From Lachnospiraceae bacterium (lineage in GTDB: Bacteria > Bacillota > Clostridia > Lachnospirales > Lachnospiraceae), in assembly GCA_015058015.1 (NCBI GenBank), contig SVDM01000008.1:35853-99852 (forward strand): DNA of 64,000 nt, given 5' to 3'. The position numbers and the translations under genes are program-made. Positions within the stretch are counted from its first letter, which is position 1. Each line of letters begins with the position of its first letter. Under the pieces are notes generated by a model. That model did no database searches. It was given only the letters and a program-made list of their open reading frames with translations, and was not told the origin of the DNA. Below are positions 53,067 through 62,812 of this stretch, one piece after another.

Positions 53067-53187
53067 GATAGTGATTTGTTCGATATAGATTACGGAGTGC
53101 TAAGAACAGGCGTTTATGCCGGTTAGAATACTAGAAATAAACGGGATAAGTTTATAGAATTTTAATAGTTTGTTTATGTTTTTTTAC

Positions 53188-53214
53188 TAATTAAAATGTT
53201 AATTCGTCCGATAT
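53188..53214 (+). promoter_or_regulatory. Sigma-28-type promoter of the flgM operon
   Basis: TAAT (53188-53191), 15 bases, TCCGATAT (53207-53214). It matches the Gram-positive consensus TAAA-N15-GCCGATAT in 10 of 12 positions with the exact spacing. Confidence 0.75.
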
Positions 53215-53269
53215 TAATAGTATAAAACCCTAGGTATAAACGCATATAATAAACAGGGAGGTGACTGAT

Positions 53270-53542
53270 ATGCGTATAGATGCTTATAATGCAGTCAATC
53301 AAATTTACAACACAAAGAAAACCAAGAACGTAGCTAATACTTCTTACACAGGCGGTTCTGACAAAGTTGAGATCTCTTCTTTCGGTCAGGCTTACCAGAT
53401 CGCTAAGAAGGCAGTTGCTGAAGCTCCTGATGTTCGTGAAGATAAGGTAGCCGAGATTAAGGCTCGTATCGCAAGCGGATCTTATGACTTTAGTGATGAA
53501 GCAATCGCAGAAATGCTGGTAGACAAATTCTTAGGAAAATAA
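53270..53542 (+). CDS. flgM: Anti-sigma-28 factor FlgM
   Basis: Protein of 90 residues that holds sigma-28 inactive until hook completion. The C-terminal half VREDKVAEIKARIASGSYDFSDEAIAEMLVDKFL is the sigma-binding helix pair of FlgM. The N-terminus MRIDAYNAVNQIY is typical of Firmicute FlgM. The ATG at 53270 has GGGAGGTG five bases before it; the GTG at 53261 lies in that site. It is first in the late flagellar cluster, behind a sigma-28-type promoter. Confidence 0.93.
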   Translation: MRIDAYNAVNQIYNTKKTKNVANTSYTGGSDKVEISSFGQAYQIAKKAVAEAPDVREDKVAEIKARIASGSYDFSDEAIAEMLVDKFLGK

Positions 53543-53567
53543 TGTTCAACAGAAATGAGGGACGTAA

Positions 53568-54080
53568 ATGGCAGGTTTAATGGATAATCTCATTTCACTG
53601 TTGGGCGAAGAATGTAAAGGCTACGAAGAACTGGTAAAGGTATCCTCACAGAAAGCCAAAGTTATTATTGATGGAGACATTGATAAGCTTCAAAAGATTA
53701 CAGTTTCGGAACAGGAACTGACGGACAAGCTCCAATATTTAGAGAACAGACGTCAGGAGACTGTGAAGGATATCGCCGTAGTTATTAACAGAGAAAATGA
53801 GAATTTAACCATTTCGCGTATTGCGGAATTAATGGACAATCAGCCGGACGTGCAGAAGAAATTATTCAAGCTTCGTGACCGGCTGAAAACTGTACTTACG
53901 GATATGAAACGTATCAACGATCAAAACGAAGTATTACTTAATCAGGCAATTGAAATGGTTGAATTCGACATTAGTTTAGTCAAGAGTATGCGGCAGGCGC
54001 CGGAGACGGCTAACTACAACAAGAACGCATACAATACCGGCGCATTGCTGGGTGGTTCGGGATTCGATTTCAAACAGTAG
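53568..54080 (+). CDS. flgN: Flagellar export chaperone FlgN
   Basis: All-helical protein of 170 residues, with the coiled-coil pattern and position of FlgN, chaperone of the hook-filament junction proteins FlgK and FlgL. The LMDNLISLLGEECKGYEELVKVS start and the later QEEL-like helix (EQELTDKLQYLENRRQE) are typical. It is followed directly by flgK. GAGGG stands before the ATG. Confidence 0.85.
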   Translation: MAGLMDNLISLLGEECKGYEELVKVSSQKAKVIIDGDIDKLQKITVSEQELTDKLQYLENRRQETVKDIAVVINRENENLTISRIAELMDNQPDVQKKLFKLRDRLKTVLTDMKRINDQNEVLLNQAIEMVEFDISLVKSMRQAPETANYNKNAYNTGALLGGSGFDFKQ

Positions 54081-54099
54081 CTTTACGGAGGATGAGCAG

Positions 54100-55785
54100 A
54101 TGTCATCATTTGGCGGTTTATATGTAGGTTCCTCGGGAATCAAAGCCAACCAGAATTCATTAAACACAACTGCACATAACCTTGTTAACGTTAACACCAA
54201 GGGATACACACGTCAGCAGGTATACCAGGCTGACCTTCCTATGGGTTCCGTTGGTGCTTCACTGGGGAACACGTTTCAGGCAGGCCTCGGAGTGTCCTAT
54301 TCCGAAGCGCGTCAGGTAAGGGACGTATTCTTAGACAGATTCTACAGAACAGAGACAGGTAGAGACAAGTTCTATGATACGGCATATACCGGTGTCAGAG
54401 AACTTGAATTGTTTTTTGGAGAAATGGAAGGTGTGGCTTTTCAGAACTCTTTATTGGAACTCTACCAGTCAGTGGAAGAGTGGGACAAGATTCCCGATGA
54501 TTCCAACAACCTTGATTTGGTAATTTTGAAGTCTTTTGAATTCTTAGAGCGAGGCGACGCAGTATACGAAGGTATCAAGGAATTCCAGAAAGACGTAAAT
54601 GATAAGGTAGAACAGCAGGTTAAGCGTATCAATGAGATAGGCGCCCGAATGGTCAAACTCAACAAAGAGATTATGAGAATAGAGGCAGCCCACATTGAGA
54701 AGGCAGACGACCTTCGAGATGAGCGAAACAAGCTTCTCGATGAGCTTAGCCAATACATAAATATTGATTACGAAGAATTATATGACGGCGTAGTGCTAGT
54801 CAAAGCAGAAGGCGAATATTTCGTAGGCAGGGCCAATTATAATCCAATGGATACCTACCTCGATAAAAATACAAGATTTCTTACACCGGTATGGCCTCAT
54901 CTTGCCAAGGAAGGCGAGCCCATAAGCGATCACCCGGTCTTTGATTTCTCACACGGCATTAGAAGTGCTAATAACAGCGATGTTGGTGAATTAAAAGCTA
55001 TGATTTTAATCAGAGGCGACAAGCAGGCTAATTACACTGATATTGCCGGTCTCTCAACCGAAGAGTACACGGAAGGACTCCAGATGAGAACAATGATGAA
55101 TGCTCAAGCTGAGTTTGATCAATTCATCCACAATGTAGTACAGCAGATTAACGAACTCTTATCACCCACTATTGAAATTGTGGATGATTTGGGATTTACC
55201 TACAGGGTATGGGACGAGAACGGACCTTACGGAGCTGCAGGAACTGTTCCTTCGGAAGAAATGTTCGTAAGAGACGGTGTACCCAGATATACAGAAAAGA
55301 CCCTGTATGTAGACGGAACAGCCAAAGTGTTCTACGTATACAACGAAGAAAACAGCGAGGTACCGGAGACATTATACACTCTGGATTCTCTTACCATTAA
55401 CTCGAAACTTATGGATGATGAGTCATTACTTCCTCATCTGAACAAGAACGGAAGCGTTAACTTTACACTTACAAGTGCCATGGTTGAACTCTTCCAGACA
55501 AGAAGCCTTGTACTCAATCCCACAGATTCAACCAAGCTTACGGTAATGGAATACTACCAGAACATGATTAATATGTTCGCCAGTGAGGGAGAAACCTACG
55601 ACAACAAGGAGAAGACTATTGCCGGTACTGTTGAGGCAATAACCAACCAGAGGCAGCAGGTTGTGGGAGTATCATCAGACGAAGAGTTATCCAACATGAT
55701 TAAGTTCCAGAATGCATTCAATGCATCATCAAGATATATCAATGTTGTAAATGAAATGATTGAACACATAATATTGCGTCTTTAA
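54100..55785 (+). CDS. flgK: Flagellar hook-associated protein FlgK (first copy)
   Basis: Hook-filament junction protein of 561 residues. The N-terminal rod-like segment SSGIKANQNSLNTTAHNLVNVNTKGYTRQQV and the C-terminal FQNAFNASSRYINVVNEMIEHII are the conserved ends that pair to form the D0 coiled coil. The ATG at 54100 has ACGGAGG eight bases before it; the longer reading from 54052 overlaps flgN. A second, longer FlgK gene follows after 26 bases, and the two differ considerably in the middle. Confidence 0.92.
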   Translation: MSSFGGLYVGSSGIKANQNSLNTTAHNLVNVNTKGYTRQQVYQADLPMGSVGASLGNTFQAGLGVSYSEARQVRDVFLDRFYRTETGRDKFYDTAYTGVRELELFFGEMEGVAFQNSLLELYQSVEEWDKIPDDSNNLDLVILKSFEFLERGDAVYEGIKEFQKDVNDKVEQQVKRINEIGARMVKLNKEIMRIEAAHIEKADDLRDERNKLLDELSQYINIDYEELYDGVVLVKAEGEYFVGRANYNPMDTYLDKNTRFLTPVWPHLAKEGEPISDHPVFDFSHGIRSANNSDVGELKAMILIRGDKQANYTDIAGLSTEEYTEGLQMRTMMNAQAEFDQFIHNVVQQINELLSPTIEIVDDLGFTYRVWDENGPYGAAGTVPSEEMFVRDGVPRYTEKTLYVDGTAKVFYVYNEENSEVPETLYTLDSLTINSKLMDDESLLPHLNKNGSVNFTLTSAMVELFQTRSLVLNPTDSTKLTVMEYYQNMINMFASEGETYDNKEKTIAGTVEAITNQRQQVVGVSSDEELSNMIKFQNAFNASSRYINVVNEMIEHIILRL

Positions 55786-55811
55786 TCAAAGCCAAAACAA
55801 GAGGTGATTAG

Positions 55812-57653
55812 ATGGCATCAACATTTTTCGGATTAACAATTGCAGGAAGCGGACTTTCAACATACAATGCGGCAATCAATGTAACGGCCAATAACGTAGC
55901 CAATGTTAAGACAGAAGGTTACTCAAGACAGGAAGTTGAGCAGTCGGCAGCAGAAGCCCTTCGTGCCAATGCCAAGTACGGAATGATCGGTTCCGGAACC
56001 GAAGCCACCGATATCAAACAGATAAGAGATACATATTATGACGTAAAGTACTGGAACAACGCCTGTAAGTACGGTGAGTTCGATGTAAAGTACAACTACT
56101 TACAGCAGATTGAAAGTGCTTTCCAGGATGACGATTCCATCGTTGGTTTCTCAAGTATCTTCTCTAAGATGAATGCAGCCTTAGAGGACTTGGCAACCAA
56201 CCCTTCAGACCCGTCCTTTAGAAATCAGTTTATCAACAGCTCCCAGAGCCTGTGTGATTACTTTACACAGACATTTAATACATTACAGAATATCCAGAAG
56301 GACGTTAACTCAGTAATCTATGCCAAGGTTCAGGAGGTTAACACCATCGCCAATGAGCTGGCCCTTCTTAATCGCCAGATTAACGGTATAGAGCTTAAGG
56401 GCACACATGCCAACGATCTTAGAGACAAGAGAGCTTTACTGATAGATAAGCTTTCAACCTTACTTCCGATTCAGACGGAGGAGCAGGACATAGTCAACTC
56501 CAACAATCCGGATTATCATACAGGAGCTACCACTTACAAGGTAACGGTTATGGGACATGTCCTGGTTGATAATTTCGCATTCAACACATTGGAGTGCCTC
56601 CCCAGATCATATTCCGTAACCCAGACAGATCCTTTGGGTATGTTTGATGTAAGATGGTCCAACGACGAATCAGTACTGGCTCTTGGAAGCAAGGCCATGA
56701 CAGGAGAGTTAAAGGCCCTCTATGATTTAAGAGACGGCAACAACCTTCAAAACTTCCAAGGAAGGGTTCAGGCCATCGATAAAATCGGTATCCCCAATCC
56801 GGAGACAGGATATAAGACCTTCTACTCAAGGGTAACGGTTTCATTACCCAACCAAAAGAGCGTTGAAGAATTGACCCTTGGAGCCGAAGGCAAGATAAGA
56901 CTTGATAATACTTACTTTTATTATACAGACTTTACCATGAATTATGACGGTACCTATACATTTACCCTTGATTCCGAAATCGGAATGCCGGATTTGTATA
57001 CGGGAGGTCTCGTAAATGTAGGAGAACCCATTGACTTTAAGGGAGTTCCTTACTATATGCAGCAGATGAATGCATTCATCAGAACCTATGCAAAAGAGAT
57101 GAACAACATTCACAGCGAAGGACAGAACTCAGCAGGAAATCCCGCGGGGATATTCTTTACAGGTAAGAATATGGCTCCAAATGGTGAAATCGGTGATGAA
57201 TACCACTTTACAGACAAGGTTACTTCAACATCCGATTCCTACTACAAGCTGACCGCTGAGAATTTCAAGGTAAGAGAAGACCTCTTCAGAAATCCTCAGA
57301 ATATGGCGGTAAGCACCGACATTACAAAGGGTGAGGACTTCAGGGATGTACTTGATAATATGAAGGAACTCTATGATAAGAAGAAGATCTTCAGGGGAGC
57401 AACTTCCTCTAAGTTCCTTGAAACGGTGTTGTCGGATATAGCCATTGATACCAACAAACTAAAGACATTTTCCGAAAATTACGAGAATATTACCAGTTCA
57501 ATAAAGACCCAGAGAATGTCAATCTCAGGCGTGGACGAAGATGAGGAGGCCATGAACCTTATTAAGTTCCAGAATGCATACAACTTCTCATCCAGAATGG
57601 TTCAGTGCATGAGTGAGATATACAACAGATTGATACTTGAAACAGGAGTTTAA
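55812..57653 (+). CDS. flgK: Flagellar hook-associated protein FlgK (second copy)
   Basis: Second FlgK-type protein, 613 residues. N-terminus STYNAAINVTANNVANVKTEGYSRQEV and C-terminus ISGVDEDEEAMNLIKFQNAYNFSSRMVQCMSEIYNRLI are both typical of FlgK, and ISGVDxDEE is the more canonical form than in the first copy. It might replace the other protein, or the two may form successive layers of the junction. AGAGGTGA precedes the ATG. Followed by flgL after 85 bases. Confidence 0.92.
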   Translation: MASTFFGLTIAGSGLSTYNAAINVTANNVANVKTEGYSRQEVEQSAAEALRANAKYGMIGSGTEATDIKQIRDTYYDVKYWNNACKYGEFDVKYNYLQQIESAFQDDDSIVGFSSIFSKMNAALEDLATNPSDPSFRNQFINSSQSLCDYFTQTFNTLQNIQKDVNSVIYAKVQEVNTIANELALLNRQINGIELKGTHANDLRDKRALLIDKLSTLLPIQTEEQDIVNSNNPDYHTGATTYKVTVMGHVLVDNFAFNTLECLPRSYSVTQTDPLGMFDVRWSNDESVLALGSKAMTGELKALYDLRDGNNLQNFQGRVQAIDKIGIPNPETGYKTFYSRVTVSLPNQKSVEELTLGAEGKIRLDNTYFYYTDFTMNYDGTYTFTLDSEIGMPDLYTGGLVNVGEPIDFKGVPYYMQQMNAFIRTYAKEMNNIHSEGQNSAGNPAGIFFTGKNMAPNGEIGDEYHFTDKVTSTSDSYYKLTAENFKVREDLFRNPQNMAVSTDITKGEDFRDVLDNMKELYDKKKIFRGATSSKFLETVLSDIAIDTNKLKTFSENYENITSSIKTQRMSISGVDEDEEAMNLIKFQNAYNFSSRMVQCMSEIYNRLILETGV

Positions 57654-57738
57654 TACAGGGGTATAAAACAGGGAAGTTTTATTAGACGCTATTTAGCCAA
57701 GGATGGTGGAGCTTAAAGAGCAAGCAGGAGGTTCCACT

Positions 57739-59247
57739 ATGATGAGAGTAACTAACAACATAATAGCCAATAATTCCAAGTACAATGTTAACACCAACAA
57801 GGTATCCGTAGACAAGTTGAATAGTCAGATGTCAGACCAGAAGAGAATTCATACCCCTTCTGAGGACCCGGTAATTGCTATTCGTTCACTTCGTCTTCGC
57901 GGTGCTTTAAGCCAGATAGATCAGTACTATACCAAGAATATTCCGGATGCCCAGGCATGGCTTGATATTACGGAGACCGCCCTCATTAACATGGAGGGAA
58001 TCATCGCATCCGTAGCTAAGCAGTGCGATTACGGTGCAACGGATACTCTTGAAAAATCAGATCGTCAGGTTATCCTCGACGAGTTAAAAGAGTGCCAGAA
58101 ACAGATTTACGCGGAAGGTAATGCGGATTATGCGGGACGTTCAATCTTTACCGGATGGAAGACGGGAGAGTTCCTAACCTTCCAGAATGATGATTTGAAG
58201 TCCTCATATGAGATAACAGAGCACTTAAGTTCTATAGATGTAGAGGACCTTACTTATATTAATAAGGCTCCGGCCGTTCAATACGGTCAGGTGGGAGAGA
58301 TAATGGAAGCGGATATGCCAAGCGTAACCCAGACCGCCAGACTGTCTCTGGGATATTACAATATTGATATGCCGGCGGCAGCAGATCCCATCAGAATCTA
58401 CTATAAAGATGATGCCGGTACTGATAGAGTCATCGAATGTGATGTAAAGACTCTTGGAACAGACCCGGATGACGCTTATAATGTAGATGAGGCAGGCAAT
58501 ACACCAAAAGCTCATTTTATCCCCGAGACAGGAGAGATTATCCTTAACAACGCAGCGAAGATTGAGCTTCGTAAGGCCCAGGATATTACCTTTACCTATA
58601 CCAAGACGGGATTCCAAAAGGGAGAGCTTAGACCCGAACATTACTATGATTGTACCAGGTTTAAAGATGAAGCCGGGGACGATGTAATGGTTGAATATAA
58701 AAAAGAAGACAACCCGATAGATTACACGGTTAGCTTTAATCAGACCATCAGAATCAATACTGAGGCTTCAGAAGTATTTGACAGCAGAATGGCAAGATAC
58801 ATAGACGATATGATCAGTAACCTTCAAAAGCTGGATGCATCGGATGCCAAGATAGCTAATATCGAGAAGATGATGAAGGAGGCAAGATATTCTGACGAGG
58901 CTAATCAGGCTGACCTTGAGACCATGCTTAATGCGGCAAAGAAGGAAAGAGACCTGTTAGACGATAAGACTCAGAAGCTTTTTGAGAGAAACATAGGAAT
59001 CTGGCAGGGATATCTGGATAAGGTTGACTTAGCCATTACCGACTGCGGAAGCCGGGCTTCCAGAGTAGAACTTACGGAAAGCAGAATGGCCAGCCAGCAG
59101 GCTACATTTAAAAAGTTAAAATCCACTAATGAGGATCGCGAACTTAGTGAGATTATAATAGATTTTACATCAGCGCAGACAGCTTACCAGTCTTCCCTTA
59201 AGGCTACAAGCAAGGCACTGCAGCAAACTCTATTGGACTTTATTTAA
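57739..59247 (+). CDS. flgL: Flagellar hook-associated protein FlgL
   Basis: Junction protein of 502 residues, longer than the usual 300. The N-terminus RVTNNIIANNSKYNVNTNKV and QMSDQKRIHTPSEDPVIAIRSLRLR are the flagellin-like D0/D1 segment, and the C-terminus ELSEIIIDFTSAQTAYQSSLKATSK closes it. The extra length sits in the centre (about 200-360), the part exposed on the filament. The ATG at 57739 has GGAGG seven bases before it; the reading from 57703 lacks a site. Confidence 0.92.
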   Translation: MMRVTNNIIANNSKYNVNTNKVSVDKLNSQMSDQKRIHTPSEDPVIAIRSLRLRGALSQIDQYYTKNIPDAQAWLDITETALINMEGIIASVAKQCDYGATDTLEKSDRQVILDELKECQKQIYAEGNADYAGRSIFTGWKTGEFLTFQNDDLKSSYEITEHLSSIDVEDLTYINKAPAVQYGQVGEIMEADMPSVTQTARLSLGYYNIDMPAAADPIRIYYKDDAGTDRVIECDVKTLGTDPDDAYNVDEAGNTPKAHFIPETGEIILNNAAKIELRKAQDITFTYTKTGFQKGELRPEHYYDCTRFKDEAGDDVMVEYKKEDNPIDYTVSFNQTIRINTEASEVFDSRMARYIDDMISNLQKLDASDAKIANIEKMMKEARYSDEANQADLETMLNAAKKERDLLDDKTQKLFERNIGIWQGYLDKVDLAITDCGSRASRVELTESRMASQQATFKKLKSTNEDRELSEIIIDFTSAQTAYQSSLKATSKALQQTLLDFI

Positions 59248-59266
59248 ATCATAAGGAGATGAACGT

Positions 59267-59722
59267 ATGAAGATCAAAACAAGGATATGTGGGGAAATCG
59301 AAGTTGACGACAGCAAAGTTGTTGATATGCTTGGCGGTCTGATCGGTTTTGAATCACTGAACAAGTTCATCCTTATTAATGAGGATGACGAGAACAACAA
59401 AAAGGGAGTTTTGTGGCTTCAGTCGGTAGACGAGGAGAATCTTGCTCTGCCCACCATGGACCCGTCACTGGTGTATGCATCATATGCACCGACTATTTCA
59501 GACGAAATATTACAGGGACTGGGAGATTTCGATAAAGACGAATATCTTGTTCTTGTAACACTTACTGTACCTAAGAAAATCGAAGACATGACGGTTAACC
59601 TTAAGGCCCCCATCGTAATCGATGTAGATACAATGAGAGCTTGCCAGGTTATTATAGATGATGAGGATTGTCCTGTTAAGTTCCCGATATACGACATTCT
59701 CAAGAAAAAGGAGAGTGAGTAG
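59267..59722 (+). CDS. fliW: Flagellar assembly factor FliW
   Basis: Protein of 151 residues that binds either flagellin or CsrA, and so couples flagellin level to translation. [30 protein letters not shown] and [25 protein letters not shown] are characteristic. AAGGAG precedes the ATG. It is followed by csrA, one base after its stop codon. Confidence 0.95.
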   Translation: MKIKTRICGEIEVDDSKVVDMLGGLIGFESLNKFILINEDDENNKKGVLWLQSVDEENLALPTMDPSLVYASYAPTISDEILQGLGDFDKDEYLVLVTLTVPKKIEDMTVNLKAPIVIDVDTMRACQVIIDDEDCPVKFPIYDILKKKESE

Positions 59723-59723
59723 T

Positions 59724-59939
59724 ATGTTGGCATTAACAAGAAAGAAAAACGAAGCAATTGTAATCAATAATAATGTAGAAGTAACTGTATTAGAGATAAA
59801 GGGAGATCAGATCAAACTTGGAATATCCGCACCCAAGGATGTGCCGATTTACAGAAAAGAGATCTATCTTCAGATTCAGGAAGCTAATAAGGCAGCCCTT
59901 GATGCACAAGACGTTGACGCTATCAAGAAGCTGTTCTAA
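59724..59939 (+). CDS. csrA: Carbon storage regulator CsrA
   Basis: Small RNA-binding protein, 71 residues, that blocks flagellin translation in the FliW system. Starts [14 protein letters not shown] and has VPIYRKEIY with the RNA-contacting Arg44. The ATG at 59724 follows the fliW stop by one base, with AAAGGAG in the fliW end. Other long readings in this frame start inside fliW and are not real. Likely target is the flagellin leader at 63357-63491. Confidence 0.96.
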   Translation: MLALTRKKNEAIVINNNVEVTVLEIKGDQIKLGISAPKDVPIYRKEIYLQIQEANKAALDAQDVDAIKKLF

Positions 59940-59972
59940 GAAATTTTTTTAAAAAAATTTTCATTTTACTGT

Positions 59973-59999
59973 TAACTAATCATGCACACGTGACGATAT
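59973..59999 (+). promoter_or_regulatory. Sigma-28-type promoter before flaG
   Basis: TAAC (59973-59976), 15 bases, GACGATAT (59992-59999). 10 of 12 matches to TAAA-N15-GCCGATAT. A perfect 20-bp A/T palindrome (59941-59960) lies directly upstream and could act as an UP-like element. Confidence 0.72.
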
Positions 60000-60047
60000 A
60001 CAGGATAGAAAGTATAAGTGTATATTGTTCACACGGAGGTGACAAGG

Positions 60048-60473
60048 ATGGCATTGGAAGCAATTAAGCAGGCTAGCAACTATGCACAGCCCAGCACACA
60101 GATCAACACTAATGTAAATGCGACACCCGCTGTCAATGGAGTGACTCAAAAGCAGGCAGCCAATCCGAAAAATGATTTTTCTCTTGAAGAAACAGCAGCT
60201 ACATATGGAGAGCAGGCAGTTTCTGCAAGACAGGTTGACGAGAATATAAGTAATAATAATGAGGCACTGAAGAAAGCGGTTGATACAATCAACAAGAAGA
60301 TGAGTAATTCGGTGGCTCAGTTTGGCATACACGAAGCTACCAACAGAGTGACAATCAAAATTGTCGACAAGGAGACCAAGAAGGTCCTCAAAGAATTCCC
60401 ACCGGAGGAGACCTTGGACATGATTGCTAAGGTTTGGGAACTTGCAGGAATAATGGTAGACGAAAAGAAGTAG
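60048..60473 (+). CDS. flaG: Flagellar protein FlaG
   Basis: Protein of 141 residues with a low-complexity N-terminal half and the FlaG domain at about 85-140: QFGIHEATNRVTIKIVDKETKKVLKEFPPEETLDMIAKVWELAGIMVD. FlaG affects filament length or stability. I chose ATG 60048, which has GGAGGTGA seven bases before. fliD follows after 12 bases. Confidence 0.9.
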   Translation: MALEAIKQASNYAQPSTQINTNVNATPAVNGVTQKQAANPKNDFSLEETAATYGEQAVSARQVDENISNNNEALKKAVDTINKKMSNSVAQFGIHEATNRVTIKIVDKETKKVLKEFPPEETLDMIAKVWELAGIMVDEKK

Positions 60474-60485
60474 GAGGTAGGGCTT

Positions 60486-62345
60486 ATGCCAGTAAGGATA
60501 ACCGGACTTAACTCAGGACTTGATACAGATGCTATCGTAAGAGAGCTGGTATCATCATACAGCACACAGAAAGATAATATTGTAAAGAAGCAGACTAAGT
60601 TAGAGTGGAAACAGGATGCCTGGAAAGATCTTAATACCAAGATCTACAGTTTCTACAGCTCACAGCTTTCCAATCTTAGATATGCTTCCGCTTATAATGC
60701 CAAGAAGACCAACGTGTCTGACGCTACGAAAGCAACTGTTAAAGCATCCAACACTGCACCGGTAGGAAAGCAGAAGTTGGAGATTCTCCAGACTGCACAG
60801 TCCGGATACCTGACAGGCTCCGCAGTTAAAACCTTAAACGGCGAGAAAGCAGGCCTTACTACAGCTATGAGCGCGTTGGGAGTTAAAGGTGCCACAAGCC
60901 TGGAAGTAGAAGTTGGGGGAAAGACCAAACATGTGGATATATCCGCAACTGATACTATTGAGCAGACCATAGAGAAGTTTAAAGATATCGGTCTTAGCGC
61001 ATCATTTGACACAGCGTCCCAGAGATTCTTTATCAGTTCCAAGGAATCGGGAGAGGCAGCCAACTTTACAATTAAGTCATCTGATTCCACAATGCTTACG
61101 GGATCAGAGCTTACGGTTAATGGCGGACCGGCATTGCTTATTACAAAAGCAGAAGAACTTGGAATTACAACTACTAAGGAAATCAAATTTGATATAGATG
61201 GTGAGAGAAAGAGTATCACCATTAATCCGGAAGACAATATTAACGATATCGTTAATAAGATGAAGGAAATCGGACTTGATGCCGAATTCGATCAGAGAAA
61301 CGGACAGACTCCGAAATTTATCATCAGAAACAAAGAAGGGGAGAATGCTACCTTCAGTACAGTAGTGGACGATGATTCAAGAGATGTATTCGGAGCATTA
61401 GGTCTCTTAGATTCAAGCCAGGGTGGCACTGCATATGGTTACACCAACAAGGTAACAGATGTTCTGTCAACACTGGGACTTCTGGATAAAGAGCACGGCG
61501 GCAGCGCTGCCAAGGTTGAAGGTCAGGATGCAATCATTAAACTTAATGATGCAGAGTTTACATCAAAGGATGGTAACTTCTCCATTAACGGACTGACTAT
61601 CTCAGCTCTTGAGGAGACCACAAGTGCCATCACCATCAATACAACAGTTGATTCTCAGGGAATCTATGATTCCATAAAGAACTTCTTTAAAGAGTACAAC
61701 ACCCTCATCAAAGAGATGGACACCCTCTTTAATGCAGATAATGCCAAGGGATACGAACCTCTTACAGATGATGAGAAGGATGAGATGAGTGATACAGAAG
61801 TTGAGAAGTGGGAGAAGAAGATTAAGGATTCACTCCTTAGAAGAGATTCCACCTTAGGTTCCGTATCAGAAGCCATGAGAACAGCTCTTGCAAAATCATA
61901 TACTATCAATGGTAAGAGTTACAGTCTGGCATCCTTTGGAATCAGCACTCAGTCTTATCTCTCAGCAGCTAAGACCGAGAAGAATATGTATCATATCGAC
62001 GGAGATTCCGATGATGCTCTTACCAAGACCAAGGACGATAAGCTCTTAAAGGCTATCGCAGAGAATCCGGATGATGTGGCAGAGTTCTTCAGCCAGCTGG
62101 TTAAGGGTACATATGAGGCTCTTGATGCGAAGATGAAGAGTAGTTCAATGAGCAGTGCTTACGTTGTATACAACGACAAGCAGATAACAAAGGATCTTAC
62201 GGATTACAAGGATAAGATAAAGAAATGGGAAGACAAGGTTAAATACTACGAAGACTTCTATTACAAGAAGTTCTCCGGAATGGAAAAAGCCTTGGCACAG
62301 TTACAGTCAAGTCAGAATTCTCTCTCAATGTTACTTGGACAGTAG
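60486..62345 (+). CDS. fliD: Flagellar filament cap protein FliD
   Basis: Filament cap of 619 residues, which folds flagellin at the growing tip. The N-terminus RITGLNSGLDTDAIVRELVSSYSTQKDNIVKKQ and LEWKQDAWKDLNTKI are typical, and the C-terminus contains the coiled coil MEKALAQLQSSQNSLSMLL. The centre includes two repeated beta-rich modules (about 110-200 and 205-300). TAGGAGG precedes the ATG. Confidence 0.95.
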   Translation: MPVRITGLNSGLDTDAIVRELVSSYSTQKDNIVKKQTKLEWKQDAWKDLNTKIYSFYSSQLSNLRYASAYNAKKTNVSDATKATVKASNTAPVGKQKLEILQTAQSGYLTGSAVKTLNGEKAGLTTAMSALGVKGATSLEVEVGGKTKHVDISATDTIEQTIEKFKDIGLSASFDTASQRFFISSKESGEAANFTIKSSDSTMLTGSELTVNGGPALLITKAEELGITTTKEIKFDIDGERKSITINPEDNINDIVNKMKEIGLDAEFDQRNGQTPKFIIRNKEGENATFSTVVDDDSRDVFGALGLLDSSQGGTAYGYTNKVTDVLSTLGLLDKEHGGSAAKVEGQDAIIKLNDAEFTSKDGNFSINGLTISALEETTSAITINTTVDSQGIYDSIKNFFKEYNTLIKEMDTLFNADNAKGYEPLTDDEKDEMSDTEVEKWEKKIKDSLLRRDSTLGSVSEAMRTALAKSYTINGKSYSLASFGISTQSYLSAAKTEKNMYHIDGDSDDALTKTKDDKLLKAIAENPDDVAEFFSQLVKGTYEALDAKMKSSSMSSAYVVYNDKQITKDLTDYKDKIKKWEDKVKYYEDFYYKKFSGMEKALAQLQSSQNSLSMLLGQ

Positions 62346-62388
62346 CCGATATATAAGATAAGAGAAAGACTAAAAGGAGGCGAATAAT

Positions 62389-62793
62389 ATGGCACCAAGA
62401 AATCCATACGCAGCATACAATAATAGCAAGGTTCTCACAGCCTCTCCGGCGGAATTGACACTTATGTTATATGAAGGCGCAATTAAGTTCTGTAACATAG
62501 CAATAATGGGAATAGACGAAAACGATGTGGAAAAAGCCCATATCAACATTAAGAAGGCAGAAGCAATCATAGCAGAATTCAGAGCAACACTAGATCACAA
62601 GTATCCCGTTGCCGAGGATTTTGAGAATGTATACAAATATCTGCATGATAGATTGATACTTGCAAATATCAGAAAAGATAAGGAGATCCTTGAGGAGGTT
62701 CTTACCCATCTTCGTACCATGAGAGATACATGGAAAGAAGTTATGGAGAAGGCTGCCAAGGATAACTCTGCCAGGAAAGTAATGGTATCATGA
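62389..62793 (+). CDS. fliS: Flagellin export chaperone FliS
   Basis: Four-helix chaperone of 134 residues that binds flagellin's C-terminus before export. The start PYAAYNNSKVLTASPAELTLMLYEGAIKF is a classic FliS pattern. AAAGGAGG precedes the ATG. The FliT-like gene follows. Confidence 0.95.
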   Translation: MAPRNPYAAYNNSKVLTASPAELTLMLYEGAIKFCNIAIMGIDENDVEKAHINIKKAEAIIAEFRATLDHKYPVAEDFENVYKYLHDRLILANIRKDKEILEEVLTHLRTMRDTWKEVMEKAAKDNSARKVMVS

Positions 62794-62812
62794 AATGCAC
62801 GAGGTAGAGGTA

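Noticed and set aside
53080..53086. TCGATAT as a second sigma-28 -10 element before flgM
   Set aside because: No TAAA-like element 15 bases upstream; the site at 53188-53214 fits better.
59658..59723. N-terminal extension of csrA by 22 codons
   Set aside because: Overlaps fliW; CsrA proteins begin with MLxLxR, found at 59724.
59941..59960. Perfect A/T palindrome as intrinsic terminator after csrA
   Set aside because: No G/C pairs, so the hairpin would be weak; more likely an A/T-rich element upstream of the flaG promoter.
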